Below, piece after piece: positions 10,902-23,720 of a stretch of 64,000 nt of DNA. Numbering within the stretch: the first letter of the stretch is position 1; each line of letters begins with the position of its first letter. The translations under genes and the position numbers were made by a program. The notes below the pieces were generated by a model, which saw nothing but the letters and a program-made list of their open reading frames with translations, was not told the origin of the DNA and ran no database searches. The stretch is from Bilabrum cf. latius. Its lineage: Eukaryota; Bigyra: Bicosoecida; Bigyra; Bicosoecida. Location: NCBI GenBank assembly GCA_965178125.1, contig OZ237739.1, forward strand, positions 1,116,001 to 1,180,000, given 5' to 3'.

Positions 10902-13815
10902 CACAATTACACTGCTCTGAGTAAAGCTGCTGCGAACGGATGGAAGCCCTCGTGCGAGTTGCTGCTGTCAAAAGGTGCGCTGATCGAGGCCGAGGACGCC
11001 GTGAGTCGGAATTCGAGCACTACAAAGGTACCTGCCTTTGTCTCTTACGTTACGCATACCATAACTGCCACGCCCATTCAATTAAATAGGCTGTCAGGAG
11101 CGTTCATCGCACTAGCTTGTTGCACGGCTGGTGCGTCCATGCCGATCCAGATATCCTATGGATAAAGTTTTGTGATAGGTGGGCTTCCTACTCGACTTTC
11201 ATCACGCAAGCAACCCACTAACACGGGCACCTTATAGTTGCCATCCGTCCTTGTGCGAGCGGCTGCTGTCGAAAGGGGGCCCAACTGGAGGCAATGAGCA
11301 AGGTCGTTTGAGAACACTGGAATCGAAACCAAATAGGGCCAGTATTAATTCGAGACCGCATACAATTAAGACAACCTTGCTCCTGTTCAGAATACTCCTT
11401 TTCCAGCTTGGACTCACGCCACTTGGACTGGCAGCTGAGAATGGCCATACCGCTGTGTGCGAGCTGCTGCTGTCGAAAGGGGCGCTAACCGAGGTCGAGG
11501 ACCCAGAGGTGAGTTGGGTTCGAGTGCGCGTGTGATTCTCCTGGCGATATACCTACGAAGGATTCGGCATGTTGGTCTTACTGGATGCTAGCTTTGGGTG
11601 CCCATGCTTGTGTAGCCATAGGGTTCGGATGCATCTTGGGATTTGCTTGTAGCAATGTCTGCACCCATGTCCGATGGCATATTCCCAGTGGAATTAAGGA
11701 GACAGAGTCTGATTCGTTGCTAACTTCAAAGGAGATGGTAAGCGTCTGAGCGATCCGGATGCGATGCGAAGAAGGAGATCGCGGCAACACATTGTCCGTA
11801 GGTGGGCCGAGGAATTGTTGCATTTGGCCTAGACTAGGAGAGACATCGTAATCGGATCCGGATTCCGGAATTATGGAAGAGGGCGGGCCACGAAGAGTGG
11901 AGGTAGGCATCTCTCCAGTCTATCGCCTCCATTCGGAGTGAAAGAGCTCAGGACTGACAGATTTATGCAGGCTCGCGCTGTGGCGACCTATTGCTGCTGG
12001 TTGTATATGGTGGGAGGCATTGCACTCAGCTGTGCTCTGTCGCGTGTGTGCATATATGTATGCGCCTCGCAGGAAGGAGACACGCCGCTTGGACTGGCAG
12101 CTGAGAATGGCCATACCGCTGTGTGCGAGCTGCTACTGTCGAAAGGGGCGCTGACCGAAATCAAGGACGCGGTGAGTTGGGTACGGGTGCACGTGTGAAT
12201 CTTGGGGTGATGTGGTTAGCGAGGATCCGGCATGTTGGTCTCACTTAATACTAGTGCGGCGTGTGGTGCTCATGCTTGTGTAGCCATAGGGTTCGGATGC
12301 ATCTTGGGATTTGCCAGTGGCATTGCCTGCACCCGTGTCCGGTGGCATATGTGTCAGAGCTGATGCATGACGCTGGCTCGCGTTGTGGTGGCCTGTTGGT
12401 GCTTGTTGTATATGTTGAGTAGAGTTGCACTCAGCGCTCCGTCGTACGTGTGCATATTTGCATGCGCCTCGCAGACTGGAACTACGCCGCTTGGATGGGC
12501 CGCCTACAATGGCCATACCGCTGTATGCGAGCTGCTGCTGTCGAAAGGGGCGCTGATCGAAGTCAGGGGCTATGTGAGTTTGCGACGAGCATTGCGCCTT
12601 GCGATGATCCGGGGTGGGCGTCGCACTGGACACGAGGTGGGGCGGTCATGCTTGTGTAGCCATTGGCTGGGACGTGTATTTGATTTGCTCGTGGCGTGAC
12701 ATTGCCTGCACCCGTGTTGGATGGCATCTGTGTTTGAGCTGATGCAAGATACAGGTTCGCGCTGTGGGGACTAGGAGTTGATTGGATATGGGTGGCATTG
12801 CACTCAGCTGTGCTCTGTCGCATGTGTGTATCTATTCATGCGCCTCGCAGGATGGACTCACGCCGCTTGGAGTGGCAGCTGAGAATGGCCATACCTCTGT
12901 ATGCGAGCTGCTGCTGTCGAAAGGGGCGCTGGTTTAGGCTGCGAACACTGTGAGTTTGTGACGCGCGTTGAAGAGCTGATTGTATACGGAAGGCATTGCA
13001 CTCAGTTGTGCTCTATCGCATGTGTGCATATATTTATGCACCTCGCAGGATGGAGACACGCCGCTTGGAATGGCAGCTGGGAATGGCCATGCCTCTATAT
13101 GCGAGCTGCTGCTGTCGAAAGGGGCAATTATTTGGCCCAAGTGCAGAGTGAGTTTGTGGTGTTGAGAGCGATCGGCATAGACTGGGTCCCACTGGATATG
13201 CTCGGGATGGTCTGTTGATTTGTACATTGTGCCGATATTTCGCATAGGCTCCTCTTGGATTGCCTGGCAGGAGCAATTAGCTGTTCGTGACGGTAGTGCC
13301 TCATCATCTTGAGTCGAAACCGAGAGCCCGTGTTCACTCCGTTTGCTTTGTTCCAGCTCGGAGATGAGTCACTGGTACCGAATTGGCAGAATGGAAAGAA
13401 TCGCTCGCCATTGACATGAATACCCGACATGCAGCAGCATACTAACTACTAGTTATGATAAAAGTTTCGCTTTCAACCGTAGAATGGCGCACCAGCATAT
13501 TGGGCCTGGAGAAATGGCCACCACAGCCTCGCCCGCTTGATCGAAACATACACTCCACGATGGGGCCACATGACTAGGTGGAGGAGGGCAGTGGAGGCCA
13601 AGAGGGACGCGGGAAGGGTGTTCCGAGCGGCGAGCGAGGGCAGGCCTCTGGAGCTGGCCAAGCGGCTGAGGCTGGGCAAGCTGGCAGGCGGGCTGGTGAT
13701 GAGCGGGGAGGTGGAAGATGGGGCGGGCGAGACCAGAGTGGTCGGTCCGCTGCAGGCAGCGAGGCTGGGAGGACATGAGGAGTGCGTGAAGCTCCTAGAG
13801 GGAGTGCTGGGTTGA
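10902..13815 (+). CDS. Ankyrin-repeat protein, one repeat per exon (5' exon unresolved)
   Basis: Supported exons are 10902-11000, 11407-11508, 12073-12171, 12475-12573, 12851-12949, 13049-13147 and 13483-13815 (TGA). Each internal exon is 99 bp (one is 102), starts and ends in phase 0, and encodes exactly one ankyrin repeat of the form xGxTPLGxAAxNGHxxVCELLLSKGA. The last exon adds a divergent repeat and a C-terminal domain beginning RRAVEAKRDAGRVFRAASEG, shared with the two ankyrin copies at 52 and 60 kb. Five introns start GTGAGT and several end in CCTCGCAG. TAG at 12935-12937 is in frame after GALV, where sister repeats have Glu. About 309 residues are visible. It is probably a protein-interaction scaffold; partner unknown. 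Confidence 0.82.
11238..11302 (+). pseudogene. Decayed ankyrin exon inside an intron
   Basis: This stretch matches the second half of the neighbouring 99-bp ankyrin exons (codons for CE-LLSKG) but lacks the first half with the TPLGLAA core. The remaining 65 bp is not a multiple of three, so it cannot be a working cassette exon in the gene's phase-0 pattern. It looks like a relic of the same exon-duplication process. Confidence 0.65.
11580..12780 (+). repeat. Homologous intron blocks duplicated together with ankyrin exons
   Basis: The introns after the exons ending at 11508, 12171 and 12573 share long similar stretches. One is a block beginning TGTGTAGCCAT at about 11612, 12279 and 12653, followed in each case by CTGCACCC(A/G)TGT and GATGGCAT-like sequence. 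Another is a pre-acceptor block, GCATTGCACTCAG...TCGC..GTGTG, before the exons starting at 12073, 12475, 12851 and 13049. The duplicated unit was therefore exon plus intron, not a processed coding repeat. Confidence 0.75.
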
Positions 13816-14037
13816 GTTCGGTGTCCACTGGCTTTCGGCCTGCTGAAGGATGTGGACGGGTGGTATCCGTGACATCAATCCAAAACAGATGGCAAGCTCG
13901 ACGGGTTCTGTGAAAGAGACCTGCAGGTGAACCCGCAGCCTATGGTCCCACGAGGGCGCTTTCATGCGGTGCTGCCATCGCTTTCAAGTGAAATATTTTT
14001 AAGTGCATACTCATCCGGATTGAGTTCAAGTCTACTC

Positions 14038-17000
14038 TCAGGCTGTGCCCTCGTCATCCTCTTCTTCAATTTCTTGAAAATCCCTGTCGGAGAGCAAAGA
14101 CTTGCCACCGTGCATGATTGCACCCGCATCACCCTTCCTCGCTGCCATTGACAGCCGTTTCTTGGTCTCCTTCGGAACTGCTGGACTCAGCCAGCTAAGC
14201 TTCTTGGTTAGCTTCGGGGCAGGCGCAGGCATTGAAGCGGCCTGCAGTTGCTACTGAGGTCCTAGCGGCGGTGGAGCAGGAGCTGCCTCGCCTGCTACAG
14301 ACCCACGGTCCCTCGCAGGGGTCGGTGGTCCCACAGAGGATGCCGGTTCCGACAGGGCCACTGTCGGAGGTGGGGGTGGCGTCTCTGCTCGCCCTGCACC
14401 CGGCTGACCGAGACCTGCTGCAAGCTCATCCTCGCCTGTGACGTCAGTGTACTCGGATCCGGAGTCTGTCTCGTACTCCGAGTCCGTCTCTTCTTCAAGC
14501 TCGGCCTGCACGCCGACGGTCACCCGCTCCACCTCGCTCTTGCGCACGTGCCTCTCCAGCTCAACCACAGCCCGCTGCAGCGCAGACCTGAGGGAAGCCT
14601 CTCTGTCGCGACGGAGCTGAGCCGCCACCTTTGCGCGCGCAAGAGACTGTGCTATCTCCTGGGAGCGAGCCGTCTCGTCTTTGGCCTTCTCCTCCAAGGC
14701 GGCCGCCGCCTGCTTTGCCTCCTCTGATTGAGCCGCAGCAGCTTGCGCGGCCTCCTCTGCAGCTGCGATCCTCAAAACTGCATCATCCCTCTCTTGCTAT
14801 GCACGCTTCTCTGCCTCCAGCGCTGCATTCCTCTCAGAGACCACATGCAGAGCGGCGTCGGACCACGGCAGGATTGGCCTGCCGACGGCCAGAGTTCGCT
14901 GTGTCCCGGCGCCGTCTTCCAATCGCGGTCGCATTCCACGGGCAGCCACGTGCGCTGAGAGAAGCAAGCTGGCCTGTGCTTTCCTCGCCCATTGAAGCGC
15001 CAGCTTCTGCTGTTGCATCTCGCGCCTTGCCTCCTCCGTGCGAGCCTGCTCTTGCAGCAGCCTGAATCGCTCCACGGAGTCGTCCTTGGTCGGAGAAGGA
15101 GGTACGGAGGTGATACTGAGCCTTGGGTCCGGCGCGCGCAGTCGCAGCTTCATCTCGGACTTGGAGCGCGTGATCTAGTGCGCCTGCGACTCGCTGCTGA
15201 GCTCGCTGTCCAGCTTAGCCAGTTTCTCCTTCAGCCTGGCGACGTGTCCGTCCAGATCTGCGATCTGGCGTGCTGCAGCCTCCGCGTCCAGCTTGGCTTT
15301 GTGCTAGTCAGTTTCCCGGGCGAGTTTCTCTGCCCTTAAGACGTCGTCATTGGCTGCAAGTAGTCGCTTTTTCTCGTCCTCGAACTGCTACTTGGCATCT
15401 AGCAAGGCCTGCTTGGACTGAGCCTCGGCATCTTCAAGGGCCCTCTGCGCCTTGGCCTGCTCATGTTCAACATCCTTGCTGCAGCGAGCCCGCCATTTCT
15501 CGAGTGCCGCCTCGTGTGCCTCCCGCATCTTGCGCGTCTCTGCGTGGTGCGCCGACCGCACTGCGTCCACCTCTTTGCCTGAGTTCTCGACAAGCCTTGC
15601 AATTTCATCTGCCATATTTTTCTCCGCCGCCTCCATCTCAGCCTTGTGCCGGCGCTCTGCTGAAATGCGGGCCTGGATCGCTTCGCGCTTTGTCGCCTTG
15701 ACAGCATCCTTGCCGTCTTCCACGGCCTTGCCAACCTGCTCGGCTGCCTGATCACGCTCTGCCTGCAGCCGCTTCTCCATTGCCTCCTCGATCTCCTGCA
15801 TTTTGGCAACATGAGACTCCTCCATTGATCTCACGGCATCAGCTTGCTGCTTCAGCGCATCAGCCACGAGCTCCTCTCCGCGTGCTCTCGCCTACTCCAT
15901 CTCTTCGCCGTGCCTTTCCTTCAGCGCCTCTACCTTGCGCTCAAAATCTGCTCGGAGAGAAGCAACGCTCTCCTCGTGTTGCTTCTCGAGAGCCTCCAAC
16001 CGCGCGTCACCGGCCGCGCGCTCCTTTGCTACCGCAGCTTCCACAGCATCCCTGGACTGCTACTCTGCTGCTATGCCTGCCTCTTCGGACTGCAGCTCCA
16101 GCGCCTGCTGGCGAGACTTCCGGAATGCGCCCGCGACGCAGCCCGTCCACGATGCCACCAGGCAGCGTGTGTTGCGCTCGAAAGCCGCTCGCCTCGCCCA
16201 GTTGCGTCGCACGGCATCGGCTGCCTTCCCAGTCGCGTCTCTCTTTGCCAACATCGCGGCGGTCGATGCCGCCTTGCCCACCCTCTGGCTCTGCACAAGG
16301 AGGGCAGTGCTCGCAACGAGACATGCCTGCTGCTTTGGCCTGTGCTCCGCGAGTCCGCGCAATCGTTCCAAGTACTCCCGCTGCCTCGCATCTTCTTCCC
16401 GCCTGTGCTGCTCCTGAGCCTCCCGGTGAGCCTTCGCCTGCATCTGGATCGCCTCGACTGCTTCGTCTCTCTCCTGCTGAGCCCGAGCCACGGAAGCATC
16501 GCAAGCAACTTGCAACTCGTCCAGCCGTGTCTGCATGGCATCCGCTATTTTGGCATGTGTCTCCCGCTCTCGTGACAATTGGGCGAGCAGTCCAGCCTGC
16601 ACCAACGATGTGCTGCTCCTACCTCGGGTCAACGCCGTTCGTGTTGCGAGGTGGGCCTCCTCAAGCTGTGACCTCAGGGCTGACGCAGCCTCCTCGTGGC
16701 GATACTATTCGTCTGCGAGCGCTTGTTCGGTCCTCTGTAAATCGCCGGAGAGGCCTGCTGCCTGTCGCTCTGCTGTTTCCGCTCTGGCTCTCTGACCGCT
16801 CGCCTCAGCTAGGGCTTCGTCCACTTCGGATTGCAGCCTGCGCTTCACGAGCGCAGCCCCAGCCATGTGCAACGATGACACCTGGCGTGCCTTGCGTGCC
16901 GTCGCAAGCGTGTGTTCCTTCTGCACCTGCAGCTCAGCCGCCCACTTCTCCTGCGCCTCTGCATGAGTTGCCCTGATACCGGCGATCGCCATGTTGCTGG

Positions 17001-20000
17001 CCGCCTTGAGTTGCGCCACTGCCTGCTGTGCGGCCGCTTTGTCCGCTCCCCGCGCTTGCTCTGCGTCGCGCTTTTGCTGCTCTAGAGCCGCACGCGCCTG
17101 CTCGAGCTCAATCTCAGTCGCTTCCTTGGCAGCCTTCTGCTCGCTGGCTGCGGCTGCCAGTCGGGTAATCGCAGCGGCAGCGGTGGCATCTGCTTCGGCG
17201 TGAGCCCCGGTGAGGGACCCGGCCCGCCGCACTAGCGGGGCAGCCGAAGAGCGTATCCTGTCAGCGGCTGCCGCGATTCGCTGGCCAAGTGCGACGATGA
17301 GACCGCTTGCTGGGGATGAGTTCGCGTTGTTGGTGTTGCTGCCATCCTCGTTGTCTGCCTTCTCGCCAGACTCGGCTGGAGATCCTGGACTGGCTTGCCC
17401 TGCAGCCTCGGTGCGGGCTTGCTGTGACTTGGACACGGCAGCAGCAATTTTTTGCAGAGACTCCTTGATCTCATGGGGCACCCATTCTCGCACCTTCTCA
17501 TCCTGCGTGGACGCCAGGCACGACTGACCGGGAGTGTATCGGTTGTCAGCCTCGCCGTTGCCTCCATCAGTCGCACCGCCCATTCTAACACCAGCGGCCT
17601 CGTGTAAGTCTCGTCTGGTCTCGTCCCACGCAGCAAGCAGAAGCTCAACGCTGCCATCTAGCTGCTTGACCTGCTCGGCATCGCTCTACCAAGCTGTCGT
17701 TTGGGCCTCCAATCTCGCCTCAAGACCTTCCGCGCGGGCTTTCCACGCTTCAGCCACTGCATTCGCCTCCGTTTTCTTGCGCAGAGCCTCTTCTGCAGCG
17801 CTGCTTGCCTGACTTGCTTGCGCGAGAGCATCTTGCTCCCGCTTAAGAGCCGCATCGGAAGCAGCCCTGGCTGCTTCTTTGGACTCCTCCGCCCGAGCCT
17901 GGGCTGCCTGGGCTGCAGACTCTCTGGATAGCGCCTGCTCTTTTGCCTCCTTGGCTACCTCTGCCAGCTGCCTCTCGTCGGCTGCAAGCTGCTTGGCCTC
18001 GGCTTCGGCCTACTGGCACCGCTTGGCTTGGGCCTCGGCTCCTAGCCTGCCCCGCTGCTCCAGCTCCAGATCCCGCGCGGCCTGCTCTGCGGCGTCTGCA
18101 GCCTACTCCGCCGCTGCTCTGGCTTTGTCCCTCTGCTGCTGCATCGCTGCGAGCCTCTCTTCGTGGAGCTTCTGGGCTTGCTCAAGCTCGGCCCGAGCAT
18201 TCGCCTGCTCCTGCTCTGCCTGCGAGCGCGCCGATTCGAGAGCCTCCTAAGCTGCCCTCGCCTCTTCGGAACGCCTAGCCTCCAGCTTCATGAGCTGCCG
18301 ATCCAGGCCCTTCTTCTCTCGCAGGCGATCGTCCGCCACCTTCCTCGATGCTTCCAGCTTGCCCTCTACATCACGCAGCTGCTGCTCAGCTGCCACGAGC
18401 CGCCTTCGGGTCTGACTCAGGTCCTCCCTGAGATCCTTGGAGGCCTGCTCCCATTGCTCGCGCTCCTCGCCAACGGCAGACCTGAGGTCATCCGCCCTCT
18501 TGATCGCCAGCTCTTCCTGCTCCGAGGCCTGTCTCTGGGCGTCACGAGCGGTATCCAAGGCCTCCTCCGCGGCTTCGGCGCGGCGACGGAACGCGCGCAC
18601 GTTTTCGAGAGCAGCCCGCAAGTCATCCACAGTCCCACCGTGCAAACTGTCACTGCCGGACGAGGGAACTATCGCGTCCGTCTCCTTGCCTTCCGCAGCC
18701 CCATGACTGGCAGCTGGTGCCAGTGCGAAGGCCTCGCCACGAGCCGCTGCTAGCGCCTTGTCAGTGTTTGCTGCAGCCTGCCTCTGCTGGTCGGATAGGT
18801 CCTGCTCCAGCTGTCGCACCTACGCCTTTAGCTGGGCCACCTGCTCTGCAACCCGTTGCGCTCTCCGCTCCGCGTCTGCTCTCTGCGCCTCCACAGCGCG
18901 CACCTGCCCCTGCGAGAGCTCGAGCTGCTTCTTCCCCTGCTTGATCTCCTATCGAAGACGTGCTCTTTCCTGCTCATAGGCAGTCTGCACCGCATGACCC
19001 TTCAGTAGCGATGCAGCTTCCTGGGCCTCGTCTTCGCCCTGGATTTGCGCCCTGTCAGCCGCTCCGCCAGCGGCACCGGAGCCCACGGGGCCTCCGAAGT
19101 CGTCAGGCCTCGATGAAATAGCATCATCGTCACCAGAGCCAGAGGCCTCACCTCGCTGAGCCAATGAAAAACTGGCTCGCTCTAGCTCCCTGGCCATCGC
19201 CAGCCGCTACCGCTCGGAGTCGGCCGCCAGCTGCTCTGCATCTGCAGCCCTTCGCTCCGCTGCAAGGCACCTCTTCCTCAGCTAGTCCACCAGCTGGCCC
19301 TGCGCCTGCAGCAGGTTTTCCCTATCTTCTTGCAGCTGAGCGTGGGCCGCACGGATGCGTGCCACCTCTCGTGTTGCGTCCTCCTGGGCAATGGCAGCTC
19401 GCCTGGTAGCCTCGTCTGCTCGTGCCTGCGCTTCCTCAGCAACGGCCCGCTCGTGCACGGCCCGCGATGTCAGCATCCTAGCGCCGTCCTTGGCCTCATC
19501 CATGATGGCGCGACCCGCCTCTGCCTGCAGATCCACCGCCCTCCGCAGCCGCACCAGCTCCTGGTCCTTGGCTGCCATCTCCCTCGACCTCCGAGCCTCG
19601 ATGTCCGCGTGCCTCTCGTGCAGGTCGTGCAGCGCGTGCACCACTGCCGCCAGCTGTGCCTCCACCGCCCTCCTCCCCGCTAGACTCTCACCTGCCACCC
19701 TCCTGGCAGCCTCCTCCGCCTCCGAGTGCCTCTCGATCGCGTCTTCTAAGGCACCTTGCAGAGAGCCGAGGTCGTTCGCAGCTGCACGAATGAGCTCCCA
19801 CGGACGGGGCCTGCCTTGGCGCACCGATCCAACGGGGGCCGGGGCTCTTCTTGACGTGCTCGCGCCTGCACTGCCCGCCTCTGCCTGCTCCTAGGCAGCC
19901 TCCTAGGCAGCCTGATCCGCCGCCTCGATCAGCGTGTCTTTGAGCCTTCTGATGCCCCTAAGCACCTGCTGCCTGTGCGCTTTGGCTGCATCGCTGGCGG

Positions 20001-20919
20001 CCTGCCCTGCTGCATCCAGGGGATCTGCGGGTCGCGCGCCCGGCCGCATAGAGAGGCCAGTGCTGGCACCATGCCTCTCGCCCCGCTGCACGCTAGAATC
20101 CATGACAGGCACGATGGCGAGACCCGCGCGCTCCCCCACGGGAGATGCTCCCTTGCTTGCCATGGCTGCATCCGCTGGGGATGCAGCATCCTTGAGGCTG
20201 AGCGGGGGCCCTCCAGCGAGGGTGTCTGCTGTGAAGGTGGAGGCCGGGGTTCCCTGCGCTGAAGGTGCAGCTTGCTGCGATGGAGGCTGTCCCCTTGGCG
20301 GGGGCGGGGGAGGTGCCTCGAGCTTGTGCTCGTGCTTGTGCTCGCCTTGGCCGCGGGGCGAATGCGCCATCGTGCCCGTGGGGCTCAGCAGCTGTCCGGG
20401 CTGAATGGATCTAGAAGTAACATTGAAATCGTTGGGCAATCTGTCGTCGTGATCGTCCCCGTGACGCTGGCCAAGGACTTGCTCGCGCAGTCGCCTCGCT
20501 TGCTCCCTCGCCCGTTCGTCTTCGCTCGGACCGCCTGTCGCAAAACGGCCCGTGTGCACCGATGAAGGGGACATCATGAGCATACCCCCACTAGCTTGAG
20601 CTGCAGCAGCCTCTATGCGAACCTGCTCATCAAACTCTGCCTGCGCACGATCTTCTTCATCCTGCGCAGCCTTGGCTCCGCTACGATCGCTCTTGGACAG
20701 AAAGCTCGTGACGTCCATCACTCTGCCGTGATTTGGCGCTCTGGCATCGTTCGCCTAGGAGAAGTATGGGACAGGGCCGGCTTCCAGCCTGGCGGCAATC
20801 CAGGTGTCCACTGCAGCGTCCTGCTCGTCCCGAATGCCTTGCTATCTCTGCTACTTCGACACGGGAGGGCTGCGCGCTGCGCCGGGGCTTCTTGTACGGG
20901 CTTCTGGGTTGCGCTACAT
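14038..20919 (-). CDS. Giant coiled-coil protein (2,293 residues)
   Basis: One intronless frame from ATG 20919 to TGA 14038, interrupted only by TAG. At least 22 in-frame TAG codons were located, for example at 20914 (the second codon), 20851, 20842, 20755, 19903, 19891, 18247, 15388, 14797 and 14251. No TAA or TGA was found in frame in the segments checked. The N-terminus is Arg/Ser/Pro-rich and basic. Most of residues ~350-2,100 is Ala/Glu/Arg/Gln-rich sequence with long uninterrupted heptad-like coiled coil. The C-terminal ~150 residues include an acidic Tyr/Ser segment (EEETDSEYETDSGSEY), a Pro-rich stretch and a short basic tail. Such proteins usually act as cytoskeletal, centrosomal, Golgi or nuclear-envelope tethers, but nothing here fixes the location. 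It lies divergent from the sulfatase gene. Confidence 0.85.
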
Positions 20920-21238
20920 TCTAGACGACGTCCAAGCACGTGCTGGACTGGATGGTCTTCGCAGGGCTTCACGCCGCTGTTGCAACTAGATTGCTGCATC
21001 GAGAGAAGCGGCATCACGGGCCCCTGTCGGCCGTCTCTGCGACCTAATACCTTTGCCGCTCATATCGTCCCCTTGACAGCTCCGCAGCAGCTGAGTGGGC
21101 TCGACTGGTCGATTTTCAGGGTAGGATTGACGCCTTGGGTCGCAGGGAGGTTCCGTTCAGGCGCCTTTGGTCGCAATATCGTACGTGCACGCAACTTTGC
21201 AATGACGCGCAGGCTAACATGTCCTTTACTTTACCACC
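20920..21238. other. Divergent promoter region
   Basis: A 319-bp gap between the starts of the coiled-coil gene (minus) and the arylsulfatase gene (plus). It probably contains both promoters and 5' UTRs. No obvious TATA element or repeat was identified. Confidence 0.4.
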
Positions 21239-23534
21239 ATGCGAGTCATTGGCTCGGTTCTCTTCTTGTTGTCATCGTTTTGTGTTCATGATGCCATTGC
21301 AGGGGCGAAGGATAAACCCACAATTGTGTAAGAGTTCGCGTGATACGCATGTCTTCAACTGCAACTAGCTCGCTATTCGTTCCCATCGAATCAATCGAAT
21401 GGCATTATGCACACGTTTTTTTGTACTGCAGGCTGATTCATGGTAAGAGGTCAGCACCAACTATTGATGTCATGTCCACGTGCTGGCAGGATCTATTGGA
21501 GCTGTCTGCAGATTCATTTCAATGCCAACACCACAGCTGACGACTTTGGATACGGTGACTTGACTGCAAACGAGCAGCCCTGCGCGCTGGGGAAGCTCTT
21601 CAATGGCACGTGCCCCAACCCGAAGACCACGAATTTGGATACTCTGGCGGCCAACGGAATCAGGTTCACTGATTGGTACGCACCGCACCCGGTGTGCACC
21701 CCTTCCCGGGCTGGTAAGATCGTAACAAAACGATTACGATAGCATGCCCCCACTAGCTGCAACAAATTTGACGTGGATTTCGATTCTACTGTGCTTGTTG
21801 CGCTGCCCTCTCCTTTGTACGCAGGGCTGCACACCGGGAGGTACCCCATTCGGACGGGCGCATTCCCAGGAGTGTTTAACCCATCGTCCTAGAACGGATT
21901 ACCAGGATCCGAGGTGATGCTCCCTAGCCTCCTCAAGGAGCAGGGGTACGCCACTTTCATGGTCGGCAAGTAAGCAGGCAAGGCTAGACTAGATTAGACT
22001 AGTCTCTGGTGCATGCAGCTGGCTTGGATCCCGAGCGCACACTCGCCGCCCAGTGACCCCTATGGCGCCGCATGTATCCCCATCTCTCTACTTCCTTGCC
22101 TTGTGACTCACCCCGCCTCAATGCAGGTGGCACCTGGGCCACGTCAGGAACCCCTACAACGGCGGATACAGGTCCTTCCTTCCCGTGGACAGGGGCTATG
22201 ACTCGTGGAACGGGTTGGCCTTCTCGCACGACTTCTGCCCGTGCCCCGCCAACCTCACGCTGACGGACGATCACACCTGCCGCCCGTCGGATCCCCCGTG
22301 CGCACTGTACGGCGACTACCAGGTCAACCAGCAGCCGGCAGAGCTGTACAACCTCGACAAGATGTACGGCGATTATGCCACTGGCTACATTGACCGTGCG
22401 ATCGCGGAGGACAAGCCGCTCTTCCTCTACCTCGCCCCCCAGCACACCCACCACCCCCAGTTCAGATCGCGCGACGACATCAACGCGTCGGCGCGGATCG
22501 GGGCGCGGCCGGATGCCTTCGGTGACTCGGTGTACGAGATGGACACGATGCTGGGCAAGGTGATCGATCACCTTACCAAGCGGGGTGACCAGCTGGGCGA
22601 CATCCACGTGTTTGCCACATCGGACAACGGGCCTTCTCTGATCAGGCACCAGAACGGCGGCAATCCGGGCTCGCTCAAGTGCGGGAAGGGCACCACTTGG
22701 GAGGGGGGCCAGCGCGTCATGGGGATCTACTGGTCGCACAACGTGCCCAACGCCAGGAAGGGCGTCGTGGAGAACTCCATCGCCTCCACGATCGACCTGC
22801 TCCCGACTGTGTGCAGCATCGTCGGCTGCAAAACGCCGCAGGATCGCCCCATCGACGGCGTGGACCTGTCCCCTCTCCTGTTCACCGGAGACTCTGCCAG
22901 CACGCAGGCGTAGTCCGGCTCAGGGGCAGCTGCCCCTCGCGACCACTTCTTCTACTACGGATTGTCTGGCACGATGCAGGCGGCACGGGTGAGCAAGTAC
23001 AAGGCGCACTTCTTCACGTCCATCTGGGGCACGTCGCCGCCGGAGCTATGCACGCTGGAGGGCTACAAGTTCGGGAACTACAGCGACAGCCCGATCTTGT
23101 TCAACCTGGAGACCGACATCGGGGAGAACCACCCGATCGACAACACCACGCAGGAGTACAAAGAGGCACTTGCCACCATTATGGAAAGGGTCAACAAGCA
23201 CAACTGCTTCAGCCAGAGCGACAGCTGCGCTGGCACGCTCACGGACTACTGCACCGGCCAGGCAGAGACGTGGCCACCCAAGGTGTTCCACCCCTGGACA
23301 CCCAAGTGCCCGCCCGGTCCCAACGATACCCACCACAACTCTGCGGGCCTGCTAGGACAGCGCCAGGCGGTGCTGATCGGCGCCCAGGGCGAGGACGACA
23401 CGCCCCCCACGTGGGGTCCTTCACCGGAGCAGGCCGCTAACCTGCCGGCCTCCGCGGTGATGGCGTTCGCCGAAGTGGATGCGCAGCGGAACGAGGAGCT
23501 CTCACTTCCTCTCAGCCCCTATGCCTTCATGTAA
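21239..23534 (+). CDS. Arylsulfatase, secreted or lysosomal type, 4 exons
   Basis: Hydrolyses sulfate esters. Proposed exons are 21239-21325, 21512-21713, 21825-21969 and 22127-23534 (613 residues, TAA stop). The start has a strong context (ACCACC-ATG) and a clear signal peptide ([13 protein letters not shown]). Hallmarks are the metal-binding Asp pair in ADDFGYGD (39-40), the formylglycine signature CTPSRA (Cys about residue 91), GKWHLG, TSDNGPS, and a C-terminal KYKAHFFT segment as in arylsulfatase A. Two in-frame TAGs occur: 21890, in PSS-x-NGLP, and 22911, between the catalytic and C-terminal parts. Reading either as stop would remove conserved domain sequence. The exon 1-2 junction is the least certain; a donor two bases downstream does not keep frame. 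The organism should also need a formylglycine-generating enzyme, which is not in this window. Confidence 0.92.
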
Positions 23535-23720
23535 ATGGGTTATTTAGCTGCGACTGCGCAGGGTTTGAGGCGGGACGTGCGTCCGCGGTTGCGGCGGGGC
23601 CGCGAAGTCGAGAGACCCGCACCAGGATGCCTAGAGCCTACCCCAGATCTTGCCCGTGATTTACACCCCACTGCAGTTTATGGGACTGAAAACACTCCGG
23701 TTACCCCGCATATCCTTGTA

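Noticed and set aside
14038-20919. Regulated stop readthrough or pyrrolysine at TAG
   Set aside because: There are too many TAGs per gene (22 in this one) and they occur across unrelated genes, including at codon 2. Pyrrolysine use is rare and not known for nuclear eukaryotic genes.
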